Source of the DNA: Neolewinella aquimaris
GTDB taxonomy: Bacteria; Bacteroidota; Bacteroidia; Chitinophagales; Saprospiraceae
Assembly: GCF_014197245.1 (NCBI RefSeq)
Contig: NZ_JACIFF010000005.1
Location: 62,001-126,000, forward strand
Direction: 5' to 3'
Length of the DNA stretch: 64,000 bases
This document shows, piece after piece, positions 49,457 through 59,880 of this stretch (position 1 is its first letter; every line of letters begins with the position of its first letter). Both the position numbers and the translations under genes were made by a program. The notes under the pieces were generated by a model that did not search any database, was not told the origin of the DNA, and worked only from the letters and a program-made list of their open reading frames with translations.

Positions 49457-50548
49457 CTAGCGTTGGGCGCGCGACACGAAGAACATGGCCGCGGCGAAGA
49501 AGATCAGGTTGGGCATCCACATACCCAGGAATACGGGCAGATTGGTGCCGGCGCTTATGGTGGAGGCGAAGCGGCTGAGAAAGACAAAGAGCGCTCCCAT
49601 AAAAATCCCGAGGGCCAGCTGAATACCCATTCCACCACGAACCTTCCGGCCGGCGACCGACAGCCCGATCAGGGTTAGGATAAAGATGGTGAACGGTTCG
49701 GCCGAGCGGCGGGCCAGTTCGACCTCGTACTTGCGGATGTTGCCGGCACCGCGTTCCCGCTGCTTGCGGATCTGGGAGAGGAGTTCCGGCGTGGTGAGGG
49801 CCGATTGTTGCTCGCGGTAGTCGACGAAGTCCTCGGGCCGTAGGTTGAGGACGGTATCGAGGGTTTCCCTTCCCCCAATCGTAATCGTCTCGTGCAGGCC
49901 GTCGAAGGTGCGCATCTCGTAGTTATCGAGCCGCCAAATCGCCGGGTCGCCATCCACGAACTTAGCCGACCGGGCCTTGGTGAGGCTGATCAGTTGATTG
50001 TCGACGAGGTGCTCGATCCGGAAGTTGCGCGCCGCGCTGTCCCGTTTGCTGTAATGGGTCATGTAGACCTTCGTGTCGGGAGCGACGAAGAAGTGTACGT
50101 TGGTCGTCTTTCCCTCATCGCGGCCGCTGCTGAAGTACACGCGTTCGATCTCCGTCCGGTGGGCGTTGGCCATGGGCACTAGGTAGTGAATCCCTGCCAG
50201 GTAGAGCAGGAAAAGGAAGCCGGCCGAGATAAGGTAGGGCCGCATCAGTCGCCAGAAACTCACCCCGGCATTGAGGATGCTGATGATCTCGGAATTGTCC
50301 GCCATCCGCCCCGTGAAAAAGATCACGGCGATCAGCGTAAGCATAGGCCAGAGGAATCCGAGAATGAAGAGCAGGAAAGTCGGAAAGTACTCGAAGGCGA
50401 TGATCTCCTTCGTGATGTCCGACTCGATGAAGCGTTCGACCTTTTCGCTAAAGTCTATGATCATGCTCACCATCGAGAAGATCAGCACCGTAAAGAAAAA
50501 GGTGCGGAGGAACTTCCCAATTATGTACCAATCCAGTTTCTTCAGCAT
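49457..50548 (-). CDS. LptF/LptG family permease
   Basis: A 363-residue inner-membrane protein of the YjgP/YjgQ family, the permease part of the LptBFG complex that extracts lipopolysaccharide for export. Membrane segments lie at about 12-35, 55-80 and 100-122 and three more after residue 270. KKLDWYIIGKFLRTFFF at the N-terminus and the periplasmic beta-jellyroll between the two membrane halves (about 125-265) fit. By size and C-terminal spacing it could be either LptF or LptG; I do not choose. Start is the ATG at 50548; yqeY lies 16 bases upstream on the same strand. Confidence 0.88.
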   Translation of the reverse strand: MLKKLDWYIIGKFLRTFFFTVLIFSMVSMIIDFSEKVERFIESDITKEIIAFEYFPTFLLFILGFLWPMLTLIAVIFFTGRMADNSEIISILNAGVSFWRLMRPYLISAGFLFLLYLAGIHYLVPMANAHRTEIERVYFSSGRDEGKTTNVHFFVAPDTKVYMTHYSKRDSAARNFRIEHLVDNQLISLTKARSAKFVDGDPAIWRLDNYEMRTFDGLHETITIGGRETLDTVLNLRPEDFVDYREQQSALTTPELLSQIRKQRERGAGNIRKYEVELARRSAEPFTIFILTLIGLSVAGRKVRGGMGIQLALGIFMGALFVFLSRFASTISAGTNLPVFLGMWMPNLIFFAAAMFFVSRAQR

Positions 50549-50564
50549 AGTAAGTAGGGAACTC

Positions 50565-51011
50565 CTAAGCCAACAGTCGTTTGACGGTGGCGGCGATCTG
50601 CTTGCCGTCGGCCCGACCGGCGGCCCGTGCATTGGCCTGGCCCATCACCTTGCCCATATCGCGCATGGAGGTGGCACCGGTTTCGGCGATCACTTCCTTA
50701 ACGAGGGCTTCGATCTTTTCGTCTGACAGCTGCTCGGGCAGGTAGCGGCTGATCACCTCGATCTCCTCCCGCTCGGGCTGGGCGAGGTCCTCGCGGCCCT
50801 GCTTTTCGTAGATGTCGAGGCTTTCCTGCCGGCTCTTGACGAGCTTTTGCAGGAGGGCGATCTCGCCGGCCTCATCCAGGGTATCGCCGCTGCCGTCGGT
50901 TTGTTGCAGGAGGATGGCGTTCTTGATAGCGCGGATGCCCCGCAGGGCGGCCTGGTCCTTGGCGCGCATGGCGGCTTTGAGGTCGGGGGTGATGCGTTCT
51001 TGGAGGGTCAT
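50565..51011 (-). CDS. yqeY: GatB/YqeY domain protein
   Basis: A 148-residue helical protein with the YqeY domain: LQERITPDLKAAMRAKD at the start, LQKLVKSRQESLDIYEKQGREDLA in the middle and MGKVMGQANARAAGRADGKQI at the end. It resembles the tail domain of the GatB amidotransferase subunit, which contacts tRNA; its own function is not established. It is co-directional with hisIE and the LptF/G gene. The upstream 60 bases are G/A-rich repeats. Confidence 0.92.
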   Translation of the reverse strand: MTLQERITPDLKAAMRAKDQAALRGIRAIKNAILLQQTDGSGDTLDEAGEIALLQKLVKSRQESLDIYEKQGREDLAQPEREEIEVISRYLPEQLSDEKIEALVKEVIAETGATSMRDMGKVMGQANARAAGRADGKQIAATVKRLLA

Positions 51012-51076
51012 GGGAGGGATTGAGGGAGGGAAGGGGTGAGGGATTGAAGGATTGAGGGGGTGGGGGATTGAGGGGA
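51012..51076. repeat. GGGATTGAGGG repeats upstream of yqeY
   Basis: GGGATTGAGGGAGGG (51016-51030) and four close variants fill this stretch. The same word in the opposite orientation occurs upstream of the GH3 gene at 62085-62108. Confidence 0.7.
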
Positions 51077-51132
51077 TAACAGCCCGGGGGTGTGGATTGG
51101 TTGCGGGAGGGGATTGCTCCTGCGTTCCCGCC

Positions 51133-51744
51133 TTATTTGTGACGTTTGCGGAGGACGTCCTTTACCTCTGCGAGGGTGTAGCCCTTAGCGGCCAGGAGGA
51201 CGAGGTAGTGGTACATGAGGTCGGCGGCTTCGCCGAGGAAGAGGTCCTTGTCGTTGTCCTTGGCTTCGATGACGAGCTCGACGGCTTCTTCGCCTACTTT
51301 TTGGGCGACTTTGTTGATGCCGCGGCGGAGGAGGGAGGTGGTGTAGCTGCTTTCGCTGGGGTTGTCGCGGCGGTCCTGGATGGTGCGTTCGAGGTGAGCG
51401 ATGAAGTCGCCCTCGTTCTGGTGGTCCCAGCAGGTATCGGAGCCGGTGTGGCAGACGGGGCCGGTGGGAGTGGCCTGGATGAGGAGGGAATCGCGGTCGC
51501 AGTCGGCATCGATGCGGATGAGGTTCAGGACGTTGCCGGAGGATTCCCCCTTGGTCCAGAGGCGCTGCTTGCTGCGGCTGAAGAAGGTGACCCGGCCCGT
51601 TTCCAGGGTTTTGGTCAGTGCTTCGGCGTTCATGTATCCCTGCATCAGGACCACGCGGGTCGTGCCGTCCTGCACTATTGCGGGAATCAAGCCGTTTTCT
51701 TTACCGAAATCGAGTGCTGCTACGGTATCGCTGGTTACTTGCAT
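51133..51744 (-). CDS. hisIE: Bifunctional phosphoribosyl-AMP cyclohydrolase/phosphoribosyl-ATP pyrophosphatase HisIE
   Basis: A 203-residue fusion catalysing steps 2 and 3 of histidine synthesis. The HisI half (about 1-100) has WTKGESSGN, RIDADCDRDSLLI and CHTGSDTCW with the zinc and Mg ligands. The HisE half (about 112-203) has GINKVAQKVGEEAVELVIEAKD and DLMYHYLVLLA. I chose the ATG at 51744; a GTG at 51762 would add six residues. hisF lies further upstream on the same strand, separated by a gene on the opposite strand. Confidence 0.95.
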   Translation of the reverse strand: MQVTSDTVAALDFGKENGLIPAIVQDGTTRVVLMQGYMNAEALTKTLETGRVTFFSRSKQRLWTKGESSGNVLNLIRIDADCDRDSLLIQATPTGPVCHTGSDTCWDHQNEGDFIAHLERTIQDRRDNPSESSYTTSLLRRGINKVAQKVGEEAVELVIEAKDNDKDLFLGEAADLMYHYLVLLAAKGYTLAEVKDVLRKRHK

Positions 51745-51783
51745 TGACGTTATCTTAATCACTTACTTACCCCTCCCGATCAT

Positions 51784-52252
51784 ATGGAACGATCCTCCAC
51801 CCTAGACGACGGCTACGGCAGCGAACTGACCCTGACCCGCCAAGATGCCGCAAACCTACGCAAAGCCGGCAAGTGGGGTCGCTTTCTGGGTATCGTAAGC
51901 ATGGCATTTGTCGGTATTTTTCTGCTGGTGGCGGTCTTATTCGGCGGAACCTTCCTTGCACTTGTCGGGGCGACGGGAGGAATGGCCCCGTTTAACGGTG
52001 GGGGAGTCTTGCTCACCATCACGCTTGCCGTCTACGCCGCCATCTTCCTGCTCTTGTTCTATTTGTCTTATTTGCTGTACAAATTCGGGGCCGAAGCGAC
52101 CGTGGGCATCGATCACGGGAATTCTCGGGCCGTGAGCGATGCGCTGGGTGCGCTGGCCCGACTGTTCAAGCTGTACGGCATACTGACCATCGCTTACCTG
52201 GGCTTTACCGCCCTGATGTTTTTCGCTACGCTGGCCGCGGGTGCTGAGGCCT

Positions 52253-52263
<11 letters not shown>
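51784..52263 (+). CDS. DUF5362 family membrane protein
   Basis: A 159-residue integral membrane protein. A short charged N-terminus is followed by hydrophobic segments at about 33-58, 72-97 and 128-155 and the linker [17 protein letters not shown]. This layout fits the DUF5362 family of Bacteroidota, whose function is unknown. It is inserted on the opposite strand between hisF and hisIE, overlapping the hisF 3' end by 11 bases and starting 40 bases from hisIE, so it breaks an otherwise co-directional histidine pair. Confidence 0.75.
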
Positions 52264-53017
<754 letters not shown>

Positions 53018-53147
53018 GGGGAAGAAGTTAAAGCCGGGGAACGCCGCCCGCCGACGGGAGGTTGTTGAACACTACTTCGGGAAGGAGTAAATTCACGGGC
53101 TGCCACGGTATTTTCACCGCTCCCGCGAACCCGCCCAACAACTTATA

Positions 53148-53807
53148 ATGCGCTACCTATTATTCTCCCTTCTGCTGTCCTGCTCGCTCCTCACCGCCCA
53201 GGATGCGACCCGGTTCGAGTCTTCCATTCAGGCCTTTGAGGCAGCCGATGAGGTGGAGCCCGTAGCGCCCGGTGTGATCTTGTTCGTCGGCTCGTCCTCG
53301 ATTGTAAAGTGGAATACCGTAGCGGAAGATTTGCCCGGCCACCGCGTGTTGAACCGGGGCTTCGGCGGCTCCGAATTCAGCGACCTGCTGTACTACGCCG
53401 ATCGCGTGATCTATCCCTACCAACCGAGCGTGGTGTTCGTGTACGAAGGGGACAATGACATCGCCGCGGGCGACTCCCCCAAAGAAGTGCTCAAACAGGC
53501 GAAAAAACTACGCAAGTTGATTGCGAAAAATGTCGGAAAAGACGTGCCGGTCGTCTTCATTTCCCCCAAGCCGAGCGTGGCCCGGTGGGCGTTAAAGGAG
53601 AAATACGAAGACGCGAATGCGCGCCTGCGGACCTATACGGAAAAGACCGACCACACCTACTACGCCGACGTCTGGACCCCGGCCCTACAGGCAAACGGGG
53701 AGGTGCGCGACGACATTTTTATCGCCGACAACCTGCACATGAACGAAGCCGGCTACGACATCTGGCGTGCCGTGATCTCACCGATCGTGGATCGATTGGA
53801 CCGGTAA
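53148..53807 (+). CDS. Secreted SGNH/GDSL hydrolase
   Basis: A 219-residue exported esterase-type protein with signal peptide (about 1-17, LLFSLLLSCSLLTAQ). The SGNH blocks are visible: the nucleophile Ser in FVGSSSIV, Gly in NRGFGGSEFS, Asn in YEGDNDIA, and Asp/His in IADNLHMNEAGY. Such enzymes de-acetylate carbohydrates or cleave lysolipids. It is convergent with the ThuA-like gene, whose stop lies 3 bases away. Confidence 0.88.
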   Translation: MRYLLFSLLLSCSLLTAQDATRFESSIQAFEAADEVEPVAPGVILFVGSSSIVKWNTVAEDLPGHRVLNRGFGGSEFSDLLYYADRVIYPYQPSVVFVYEGDNDIAAGDSPKEVLKQAKKLRKLIAKNVGKDVPVVFISPKPSVARWALKEKYEDANARLRTYTEKTDHTYYADVWTPALQANGEVRDDIFIADNLHMNEAGYDIWRAVISPIVDRLDR

Positions 53808-53810
53808 GCG

Positions 53811-54587
53811 CTACTTGGTTGTCTTGAGTCCCTTGCCGGTAGCCGCCCAGTAGATGCCGCCGTAGATGTGCTGGAGGAAAAGGTCGTCCTTGTAGGTATC
53901 GTCGATGTGACCCAGTGCGGTGTAGAAAGCTCGCCCGCCGTCGAAATCGTGGTACCAGGCGATGGGGTGAAAGTCGCCCATGCCGTCGCTTTTTTTGGTA
54001 CCCCAGTCGACTTGTGGATCGTAGGTTTGTTCGTCCACGGTGATGAGGTAGTTGAGGTCGTCGACGGTAGCGGGGGAGAAATCGTAGATCTCGTCGGTCC
54101 ACAACAGGCGGGCCGGCCACCGCTCCAGCCCGGGAAAGTTGGCGTCAACTACGTCAAACATGGCCGTCTGGTTCTGCGGGTGTACGTGAAACATGTGCCC
54201 GACCAGTTGGGTGTACCAGGGCCAGTCGTACTCCGTATCGGAGGCGGCATGAATGCCCACGTACCCCTTGCCCGACTGGATAAAACGCTCGAAGGCCGCC
54301 TGCTCCTCGTCGGTGAAGATGTCGCCCGTGGTGCTCAGCATGATGATGACGTCGTAGTTTTCCAACCCTTTATCCGACAGTGGAATGGCATCCTGCTGCC
54401 GATCGAGCACGAAATCGTGCCGCTTCGCAAGCGCCTGTAGGGCCGGGATACCCGCGGTAATGGAGGGATGGTGCCAGCCGGCGGTCTCGGTAATGAGCAG
54501 GGCGCGAAATTGCTGGGCGGAGAGTCCGCCGGAAAGCAGCGCGCAGAACAGTAGGGAGAGGAGGGGAGTAAAGGGTCGACTTTGCAT
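53811..54587 (-). CDS. ThuA domain-containing secreted protein
   Basis: A 258-residue protein with signal peptide (about 1-25). A class I amidotransferase-like ThuA fold includes ALLITETAGWHHPSI, GKGYVGIHAASDTEYDW, LVGHMFHVHPQN and AWYHDFDGGRAFYTALGHID. ThuA proteins are linked to trehalose or other disaccharide use, and secreted Bacteroidota members to keto-sugar conversion; the reaction here is not known. The ATG at 54587 (MQSRPFT) puts the signal peptide first; an upstream codon at 54605 is possible. Confidence 0.85.
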   Translation of the reverse strand: MQSRPFTPLLSLLFCALLSGGLSAQQFRALLITETAGWHHPSITAGIPALQALAKRHDFVLDRQQDAIPLSDKGLENYDVIIMLSTTGDIFTDEEQAAFERFIQSGKGYVGIHAASDTEYDWPWYTQLVGHMFHVHPQNQTAMFDVVDANFPGLERWPARLLWTDEIYDFSPATVDDLNYLITVDEQTYDPQVDWGTKKSDGMGDFHPIAWYHDFDGGRAFYTALGHIDDTYKDDLFLQHIYGGIYWAATGKGLKTTK

Positions 54588-54694
54588 GACACCAATGTAC
54601 CGCATTGTCCGCTATCTCACTTGCTCAAAGTAACGAAAACCCAACCTACCGCCCGTGGGTCGGGTTGTGAGCATGACCTACCTAAACCTACTGC

Positions 54695-55330
54695 TTGGAA
54701 TACCTCATTGCATTACTTATCGGCGTGGCCGCTTCCGCCGGTGCCGTCCTTCCGCCCGGAATGCTGAACATGGCCGTAGCTACCACCAGTCTGGAGGCGG
54801 GGAAGTCGGCCGGATTGCGTTACGCAGCGGGTGTCGTGACGGTGTTTCTCGTACAGACGACCATCGCCATCGTCGGCGTAAACTTTCTGCGCACCAATCC
54901 CGACATCGTGGAACTGCTGAGTTGGTGGGCCATTCCGGTGCTGGTTTTTCTGGCCCTGTTCTTCCTCTTCAAGTGGTACCGCGAGCAGCAGGCCACGGAA
55001 TCCATCGAGCAGCAGCGGGAGGAGAAAACGGTCGACAACCCCTACTGGGAGGGCATCAGCGTCAGCCTCATGAACTTCCTGGCCATCCCCTACTTTTTCG
55101 CCATCGGCAGCTGGCTCATGGCCGATGGGGTGCTCGATCCCGCCGTACTCGCTAAAGCAGCGTTCGTAGTGGGCGCGTCCGCAGGTGCAATGCTCATTCT
55201 AACGGCTTACGCCAGCGGGGCGAAATGGATCGACGCCCATGCCCATTACATCACCCGCAATATTCACCTGTTGGTCGGTGCGCTGTTCGTTGTGTTGGCG
55301 GGGGTGCAGAGCTACCGGATGTTTTTTTAG
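54695..55330 (+). CDS. LysE family exporter
   Basis: A 211-residue inner-membrane protein with six hydrophobic segments and the LysE/RhtB hallmark of a Pro-rich first helix (GAVLPPGMLNM) followed by a charged LEAGKSAGLRYAAG loop. Members export amino acids. The start is inferred as TTG at 54695, since the nearest ATG upstream is out of frame and the next in-frame ATG would cut the first helix. It stands alone. Confidence 0.78.
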   Translation: MEYLIALLIGVAASAGAVLPPGMLNMAVATTSLEAGKSAGLRYAAGVVTVFLVQTTIAIVGVNFLRTNPDIVELLSWWAIPVLVFLALFFLFKWYREQQATESIEQQREEKTVDNPYWEGISVSLMNFLAIPYFFAIGSWLMADGVLDPAVLAKAAFVVGASAGAMLILTAYASGAKWIDAHAHYITRNIHLLVGALFVVLAGVQSYRMFF

Positions 55331-55403
55331 CTCTTGGGATTGCATCTTACCAAGATTGTCAAAGGATGAGGAGAGTAGGCTACGTCGCTTTCTCCGCAAC
55401 CGA

Positions 55404-56861
55404 TCAGTAATTGGGGTTCTGCGTCAGAGCACCCTGGCTGAGGTCGATCTCCGTCTGCGGGATTGGGAACAACTCGTTCTTTCCCGGAGTGAAGTTTGGC
55501 CTCAGGGGCTGCATCACTTCGGCGGCGCGATCGGTACGGACGAGGTCGAACCAGCGGTGCTGCTCGAGGGCCAATTCGACACGGCGCTCCTTCAAAATGG
55601 CGGTACGTAGGGCATTTTTGTCGGTGGTCGTGACGTCGGGCAGTACGTTGTCGTTTCCGCCCCGGGCCCGCTCGCGCACCTGATTGAGGTAGACGAGTGC
55701 CTGTTCCGGCTGCCCGATCTCGTTCAGTGCTTCGGCGGCGATAAGCAGCAGGTCGGCGTAGCGAAATACCCGGACGTTGCCCGGGCCATTGCCGTTGCCG
55801 CCCGGATGCTTAGGCACGAAAGCTTTCTGGTTGAAGCGCTCCCCCACGATGTTATCGTCTCCTACCACGATGGCCGAGCCGTCCGGCAGGACTTCTCCGA
55901 CGTACAGGATCGTAGCATCCCGTCGGGGATCACCTGATTCAAAGGCCTGTACCAGGTTGTCGCTGGGCTTATTGAACCCCCAACCGAGATTGGGTACGCC
56001 GCGCACACCCTGCACCTCGTTGTACTGGGAGCCACCGCCGCCGATCTCGAAGGCCGCCGCCTGCACTTCGAAGATGCTTTCGCTGCTGTTCTCCCCCTCG
56101 AGGGTAAAGACCTGGGCGTAGCTGGGAAGGAGGGAATAGCGACCGGAGTTAATTACTTCAAGGGACAGATCGGCAGCCATCTGGTAATTCTTCCGGGTGA
56201 GGGCCACTTTTGCAAGCATGGCCTTGGCGGCACCACTGGTGGCCCGTCCGACATCCGCTCCGCTGTAGGTAGCGGGAAGTACGTCCGCGGCGGCCCGTAG
56301 GTCGGCCTCGATCTGGGCGTACACCTCATCGCGCGGAGAGCGGGAAATCTCAAAATCAGTCGGGAAGGGGTCCAGAATCAGGGGCACGTCGCCGAACCAG
56401 CGCACCAGGTTGAAGTAGTAATACGCACGAAGAAACTTGGCCTCGCCGATCAGACGGGCGCGGAGGGTTTCATCCATGGTTGGCACTTCCGGGATTCGGG
56501 AGACGGCCAGGTTGCTCCGAAATACACCAGTGTAGTAGCCACCCCACACCGTTGACGGTGCCGTATTGGTCGCCGTAAACGTGAAGTCGTCCACCTCCTG
56601 GAGGAAGAAGCCATCGGCAGTGAAGCTGCCCTTATCGGCGTCGTCGCTTACGATGTCCGTCATACCGATGAAGGCGAACACGTGAGTCTGCCACTGACGG
56701 AGTTGATTGTAGACCGCATTGACGGACTGTACCGCCTGCTCCTCGGTCTTGAAGAAGTTATTGAGGGTGTATTCGCCCTGGGGGGTGCGGTCCAGTACCT
56801 CGTTGCAGGATGCAGCGACGAGGACAACGGCGGCCAGAGCGATATAGATGATCGATTTCAT
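55404..56861 (-). CDS. SusD/RagB family glycan-binding lipoprotein
   Basis: A 485-residue surface lipoprotein with lipobox VAASC (Cys19). The SusD-like TPR superhelix contains LDRTPQGEYTLNNFFKTEEQAVQSV near the start and the RagB/SusD C-terminal part with RYADLLLIAAEALNE and the end QTEIDLSQGALTQNPNY. It caps the SusC pore and binds oligosaccharide. It is 24 bases downstream of susC and is the last gene of the locus. Confidence 0.94.
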   Translation of the reverse strand: MKSIIYIALAAVVLVAASCNEVLDRTPQGEYTLNNFFKTEEQAVQSVNAVYNQLRQWQTHVFAFIGMTDIVSDDADKGSFTADGFFLQEVDDFTFTATNTAPSTVWGGYYTGVFRSNLAVSRIPEVPTMDETLRARLIGEAKFLRAYYYFNLVRWFGDVPLILDPFPTDFEISRSPRDEVYAQIEADLRAAADVLPATYSGADVGRATSGAAKAMLAKVALTRKNYQMAADLSLEVINSGRYSLLPSYAQVFTLEGENSSESIFEVQAAAFEIGGGGSQYNEVQGVRGVPNLGWGFNKPSDNLVQAFESGDPRRDATILYVGEVLPDGSAIVVGDDNIVGERFNQKAFVPKHPGGNGNGPGNVRVFRYADLLLIAAEALNEIGQPEQALVYLNQVRERARGGNDNVLPDVTTTDKNALRTAILKERRVELALEQHRWFDLVRTDRAAEVMQPLRPNFTPGKNELFPIPQTEIDLSQGALTQNPNY

Positions 56862-56885
56862 GGTTGATTAACTTTAGGGTCAGGA

Positions 56886-59873
56886 CTAAAAAGTGACGTC
56901 AATACCGGCCGTTAGGGTGCGGGCGATGGGATAAATGCTGCCCCGGTCGATGCCATTGTCAAAAACACTACCGTTATAGATCTCCGGATTGTAGCCCGAG
57001 TACTTCTGGCTGGTCACCAGGTTGGTGCCCGATACGTATATTCGTAAAGACTGCGCGCGGAGTTTCTCCGTAACCCCCGACGCAAAGCGGTAGCCCAGGG
57101 TCACATTGCGCAGGCGGAGGTAGGAGCCGTCTTCGACAAAGCGAGTGGAGAGGGTTTCGATGTTCTGTCCGGCCTGGGTGATGCGGGGCTCGGAATTGCT
57201 GGTGCCCTCCCCGTTCCAGCGGTCCAGAAAGCTGGTTTCGTAATTGTAAGCGCCGAAGCGTGCCATTTTTTTGGCATTGATGACTTCGTTGCCGAACTGG
57301 CCGGTGAGGTCGAAACTGAGCTCGATGCCCCGGTAATTGGCCGAGCCGTTGACTCCGAGAATCATATCCGGAATGGCGGAACCCAGGATCACCCGGTCTT
57401 CGGCGGCAGTGATGACCCCATCCCCGTTCTGATCGCGGAAGCGGAGATCGCCAACCTGCTGATTGCCAAACTTAGGGAAGGTCGCCAGTTCCTCTTCGTT
57501 CTGGAACACGCCGTCCAGTTCGTAGCCGTAGAAGGATCCGGCGGCAAAGCCAACGCGTGAGTTGGTACCCAGCTGGCCGCCGATGCCGAGGCCACCGTTG
57601 AAAAAGTCGACGGCCGTGCCATCCAATTTGAGCACTTCGTTGTGGACAAAGCTGGCGTTGCCCCCGATAGAATACTGAAAGTCGCTCCGCGTTTCCCGCC
57701 AGCTGACGTTGAGGTCGACGCCGCGATTCAGTACGGAAGCGACGTTGCGGAGGGGCGCATTGGCACCGATGTAGTCGGGGATCGGCGCGTTGAAGAGAAT
57801 GTCGTTGGTCACCTTCCGGTAGAAGTCGGCTTCCAGCAGAAACTTGTTGTCGAAAAGGCCGAGTTCTACACCGATGTCGGTTTGGGTAGTTTCCTCCCAC
57901 CGCAGATCGGGATTGGCAAGGGTAGTGAGGGTTGAGCCTGGTACCAGGACGGGGTCGTTCCCAAAGACCGCGCCGACGCCACTCACCACGCGGGGCAGGT
58001 AGTCGAAATCGCCGATGCGGTCGTTGCCGGTCTGTCCCCAGCTGGCCCGTAATTTGAGGCGACTGATAATACCGTCGGCATTAAAGAAATCTTCCCGACT
58101 GATGTTCCAGCCCAGGCCCACCGAGGGGAAGAAACCGTACTTATAGTTGTCGCCGAAGCGGGAAGAGCCATCGAGGCGACCCGAAACCGTGATCAGGTAG
58201 CGGCTGTCGAAGGTGTAGTTGAGGCGGCCGAGGTAAGAAACCAGGCCCCAGTTGGAACCCGCACCACCGCCGTTCGTAGCCGTGGTGACGTCGCCGGAAT
58301 TCAGGTAAAAGAAGGAAGGATCGTCTCCGATCAGTCGTTGCCGGCCGCCGTTGAGAAATTCACCGAAATTGTCCTGGTAGGTTACCCCCGCCACTCCGTC
58401 GAGGTGGTGAATGCCGAAGTTGTTGTTGTAGCTCACGGTATTTTCCCAGAGCCAGTTGCGATTGTAGCCGTTGAAGACGTTGATGCTGCTCTCCTCGTTC
58501 TGCTGGTTGGCGCTCACGAAAAAGACCGGAGAGAAGTTGCGGTTGCGGTTGTAGTCGAAGTCGAGGCCGAAGTTGGTCCGGAAGGTGAAGTGGTCGAGGA
58601 AGCTGATATCGGCGTACGCATTACCGACCGCGCGGTAAGACTGGCTGCGGTTATTGCTGTAAAAGATCGTGGCCAGGGGGTTGCCCGTGTTGCCGATCGC
58701 CGTAGCGTCGCCGAAGTTACCGGCCGAGTCAATGGGCACCGTGATGGGGTCAGCCCGGTAGGCGGTAGTGATGATGCTACCCGCGTTGACGTTGTCGGAA
58801 CCGTTGATGCCGAGCGAAAGATTGCTGCCGACATTGAGCCAGTTTTTTACTTGGCGGGAGTTGTTGAGGCGAATCGTAAAGCGATCGAAATTCGAGCCCT
58901 CGATGATGCCGTCCTGGCGGAAGTAGTTGGCACTGAAGTTGAAGGTACCGCGGTCGCCCCCTCCGTTGAAGGACAACTGGGCGTTGTAGATCGGTGCGGT
59001 GCGGAATACCTCGTCCTGCCAGTTGGTGCCCTCACCGTACTGCTCCGGATTGGCGAAGCGGGGTTGCCGTCCTTCGTTGACGTCCACCTCGTTGAGTAGG
59101 GTAGCGTACTGGTTGGCGTTCAGCACGTCGATGGTGCGAATAACTTCCTGGGTGCCGGTATATGCGCTTACCGTAAATCCGCCTGCTCCCGCGGCCCCGC
59201 CCCCCTGTTTGGTACTGACGATGATCACGCCGTTGGCGCCCCGCGCTCCGTAGATGGCCGTAGCGGAGGCATCCTTGAGTACGGAAATGCTCTGCACGTC
59301 CTGCGGATTCAGAAAGCTGATGTCGCTGAGGATCATGCCGTCGACCACGAAGAGCGGATCGGCGTTGTTGAGCGTACCGACGCCCCGAATGCGAAAAATG
59401 GCGTCCGCGCCCGGCGCGCCCGAACCCGGAATGATCTGTAGCCCCGAAACCTTGCCCTGGAGCGACTGGCCCAGCGACTGGGTGGGAATGTCGGTCAGTT
59501 CCGAGGATTCGACAACCGACACCGCACCGGTGAGGTCATCCTTTTGCTGCACGCCGTAGCCGATGACGACTACTTCCTCAAGCAGCTCGGTAGATTCTGC
59601 CAGCGTAATGTCGATGACGGTCCGGCCGGCGATGGCCACCCGCTGCGTTTGAAAACCGGTATAGGAGTAGATCAGGGAGTCGGTCCCCGCCGGTACGGTG
59701 AGGGTGTAGGTTCCGTCAAAATCAGTAACGGTACCGGTGGTGGTGCCCACGGCCTGAATGCTGACCCCGATCAGGGTTTCGCTGCCGTCGGTAACCGTGC
59801 CCGTGACGGTCGTTTGGGCGGAAAGCGTCAGACTCAGGAGCAGTACAAAACTGAAGTATAGTAGTCGCAGCAT
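56886..59873 (-). CDS. SusC/RagA family TonB-dependent outer membrane transporter
   Basis: A 995-residue importer. A signal peptide (1-19) is followed by a carboxypeptidase-regulatory-like domain (about 22-95), a TonB-box-like stretch (ELLEEVVVIGYGVQQ) and a plug domain with SLQGKVSGLQIIPGSGAPG and the SusC motif GARGANGVIIVSTKQG. A 22-strand-type barrel continues to the terminal DVTF. It imports oligosaccharides with the SusD lipoprotein, energised by TonB. The gene begins 7 bases after the GH3 stop. Confidence 0.95.
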   Translation of the reverse strand: MLRLLYFSFVLLLSLTLSAQTTVTGTVTDGSETLIGVSIQAVGTTTGTVTDFDGTYTLTVPAGTDSLIYSYTGFQTQRVAIAGRTVIDITLAESTELLEEVVVIGYGVQQKDDLTGAVSVVESSELTDIPTQSLGQSLQGKVSGLQIIPGSGAPGADAIFRIRGVGTLNNADPLFVVDGMILSDISFLNPQDVQSISVLKDASATAIYGARGANGVIIVSTKQGGGAAGAGGFTVSAYTGTQEVIRTIDVLNANQYATLLNEVDVNEGRQPRFANPEQYGEGTNWQDEVFRTAPIYNAQLSFNGGGDRGTFNFSANYFRQDGIIEGSNFDRFTIRLNNSRQVKNWLNVGSNLSLGINGSDNVNAGSIITTAYRADPITVPIDSAGNFGDATAIGNTGNPLATIFYSNNRSQSYRAVGNAYADISFLDHFTFRTNFGLDFDYNRNRNFSPVFFVSANQQNEESSINVFNGYNRNWLWENTVSYNNNFGIHHLDGVAGVTYQDNFGEFLNGGRQRLIGDDPSFFYLNSGDVTTATNGGGAGSNWGLVSYLGRLNYTFDSRYLITVSGRLDGSSRFGDNYKYGFFPSVGLGWNISREDFFNADGIISRLKLRASWGQTGNDRIGDFDYLPRVVSGVGAVFGNDPVLVPGSTLTTLANPDLRWEETTQTDIGVELGLFDNKFLLEADFYRKVTNDILFNAPIPDYIGANAPLRNVASVLNRGVDLNVSWRETRSDFQYSIGGNASFVHNEVLKLDGTAVDFFNGGLGIGGQLGTNSRVGFAAGSFYGYELDGVFQNEEELATFPKFGNQQVGDLRFRDQNGDGVITAAEDRVILGSAIPDMILGVNGSANYRGIELSFDLTGQFGNEVINAKKMARFGAYNYETSFLDRWNGEGTSNSEPRITQAGQNIETLSTRFVEDGSYLRLRNVTLGYRFASGVTEKLRAQSLRIYVSGTNLVTSQKYSGYNPEIYNGSVFDNGIDRGSIYPIARTLTAGIDVTF

Positions 59874-59880
59874 GATTTGG

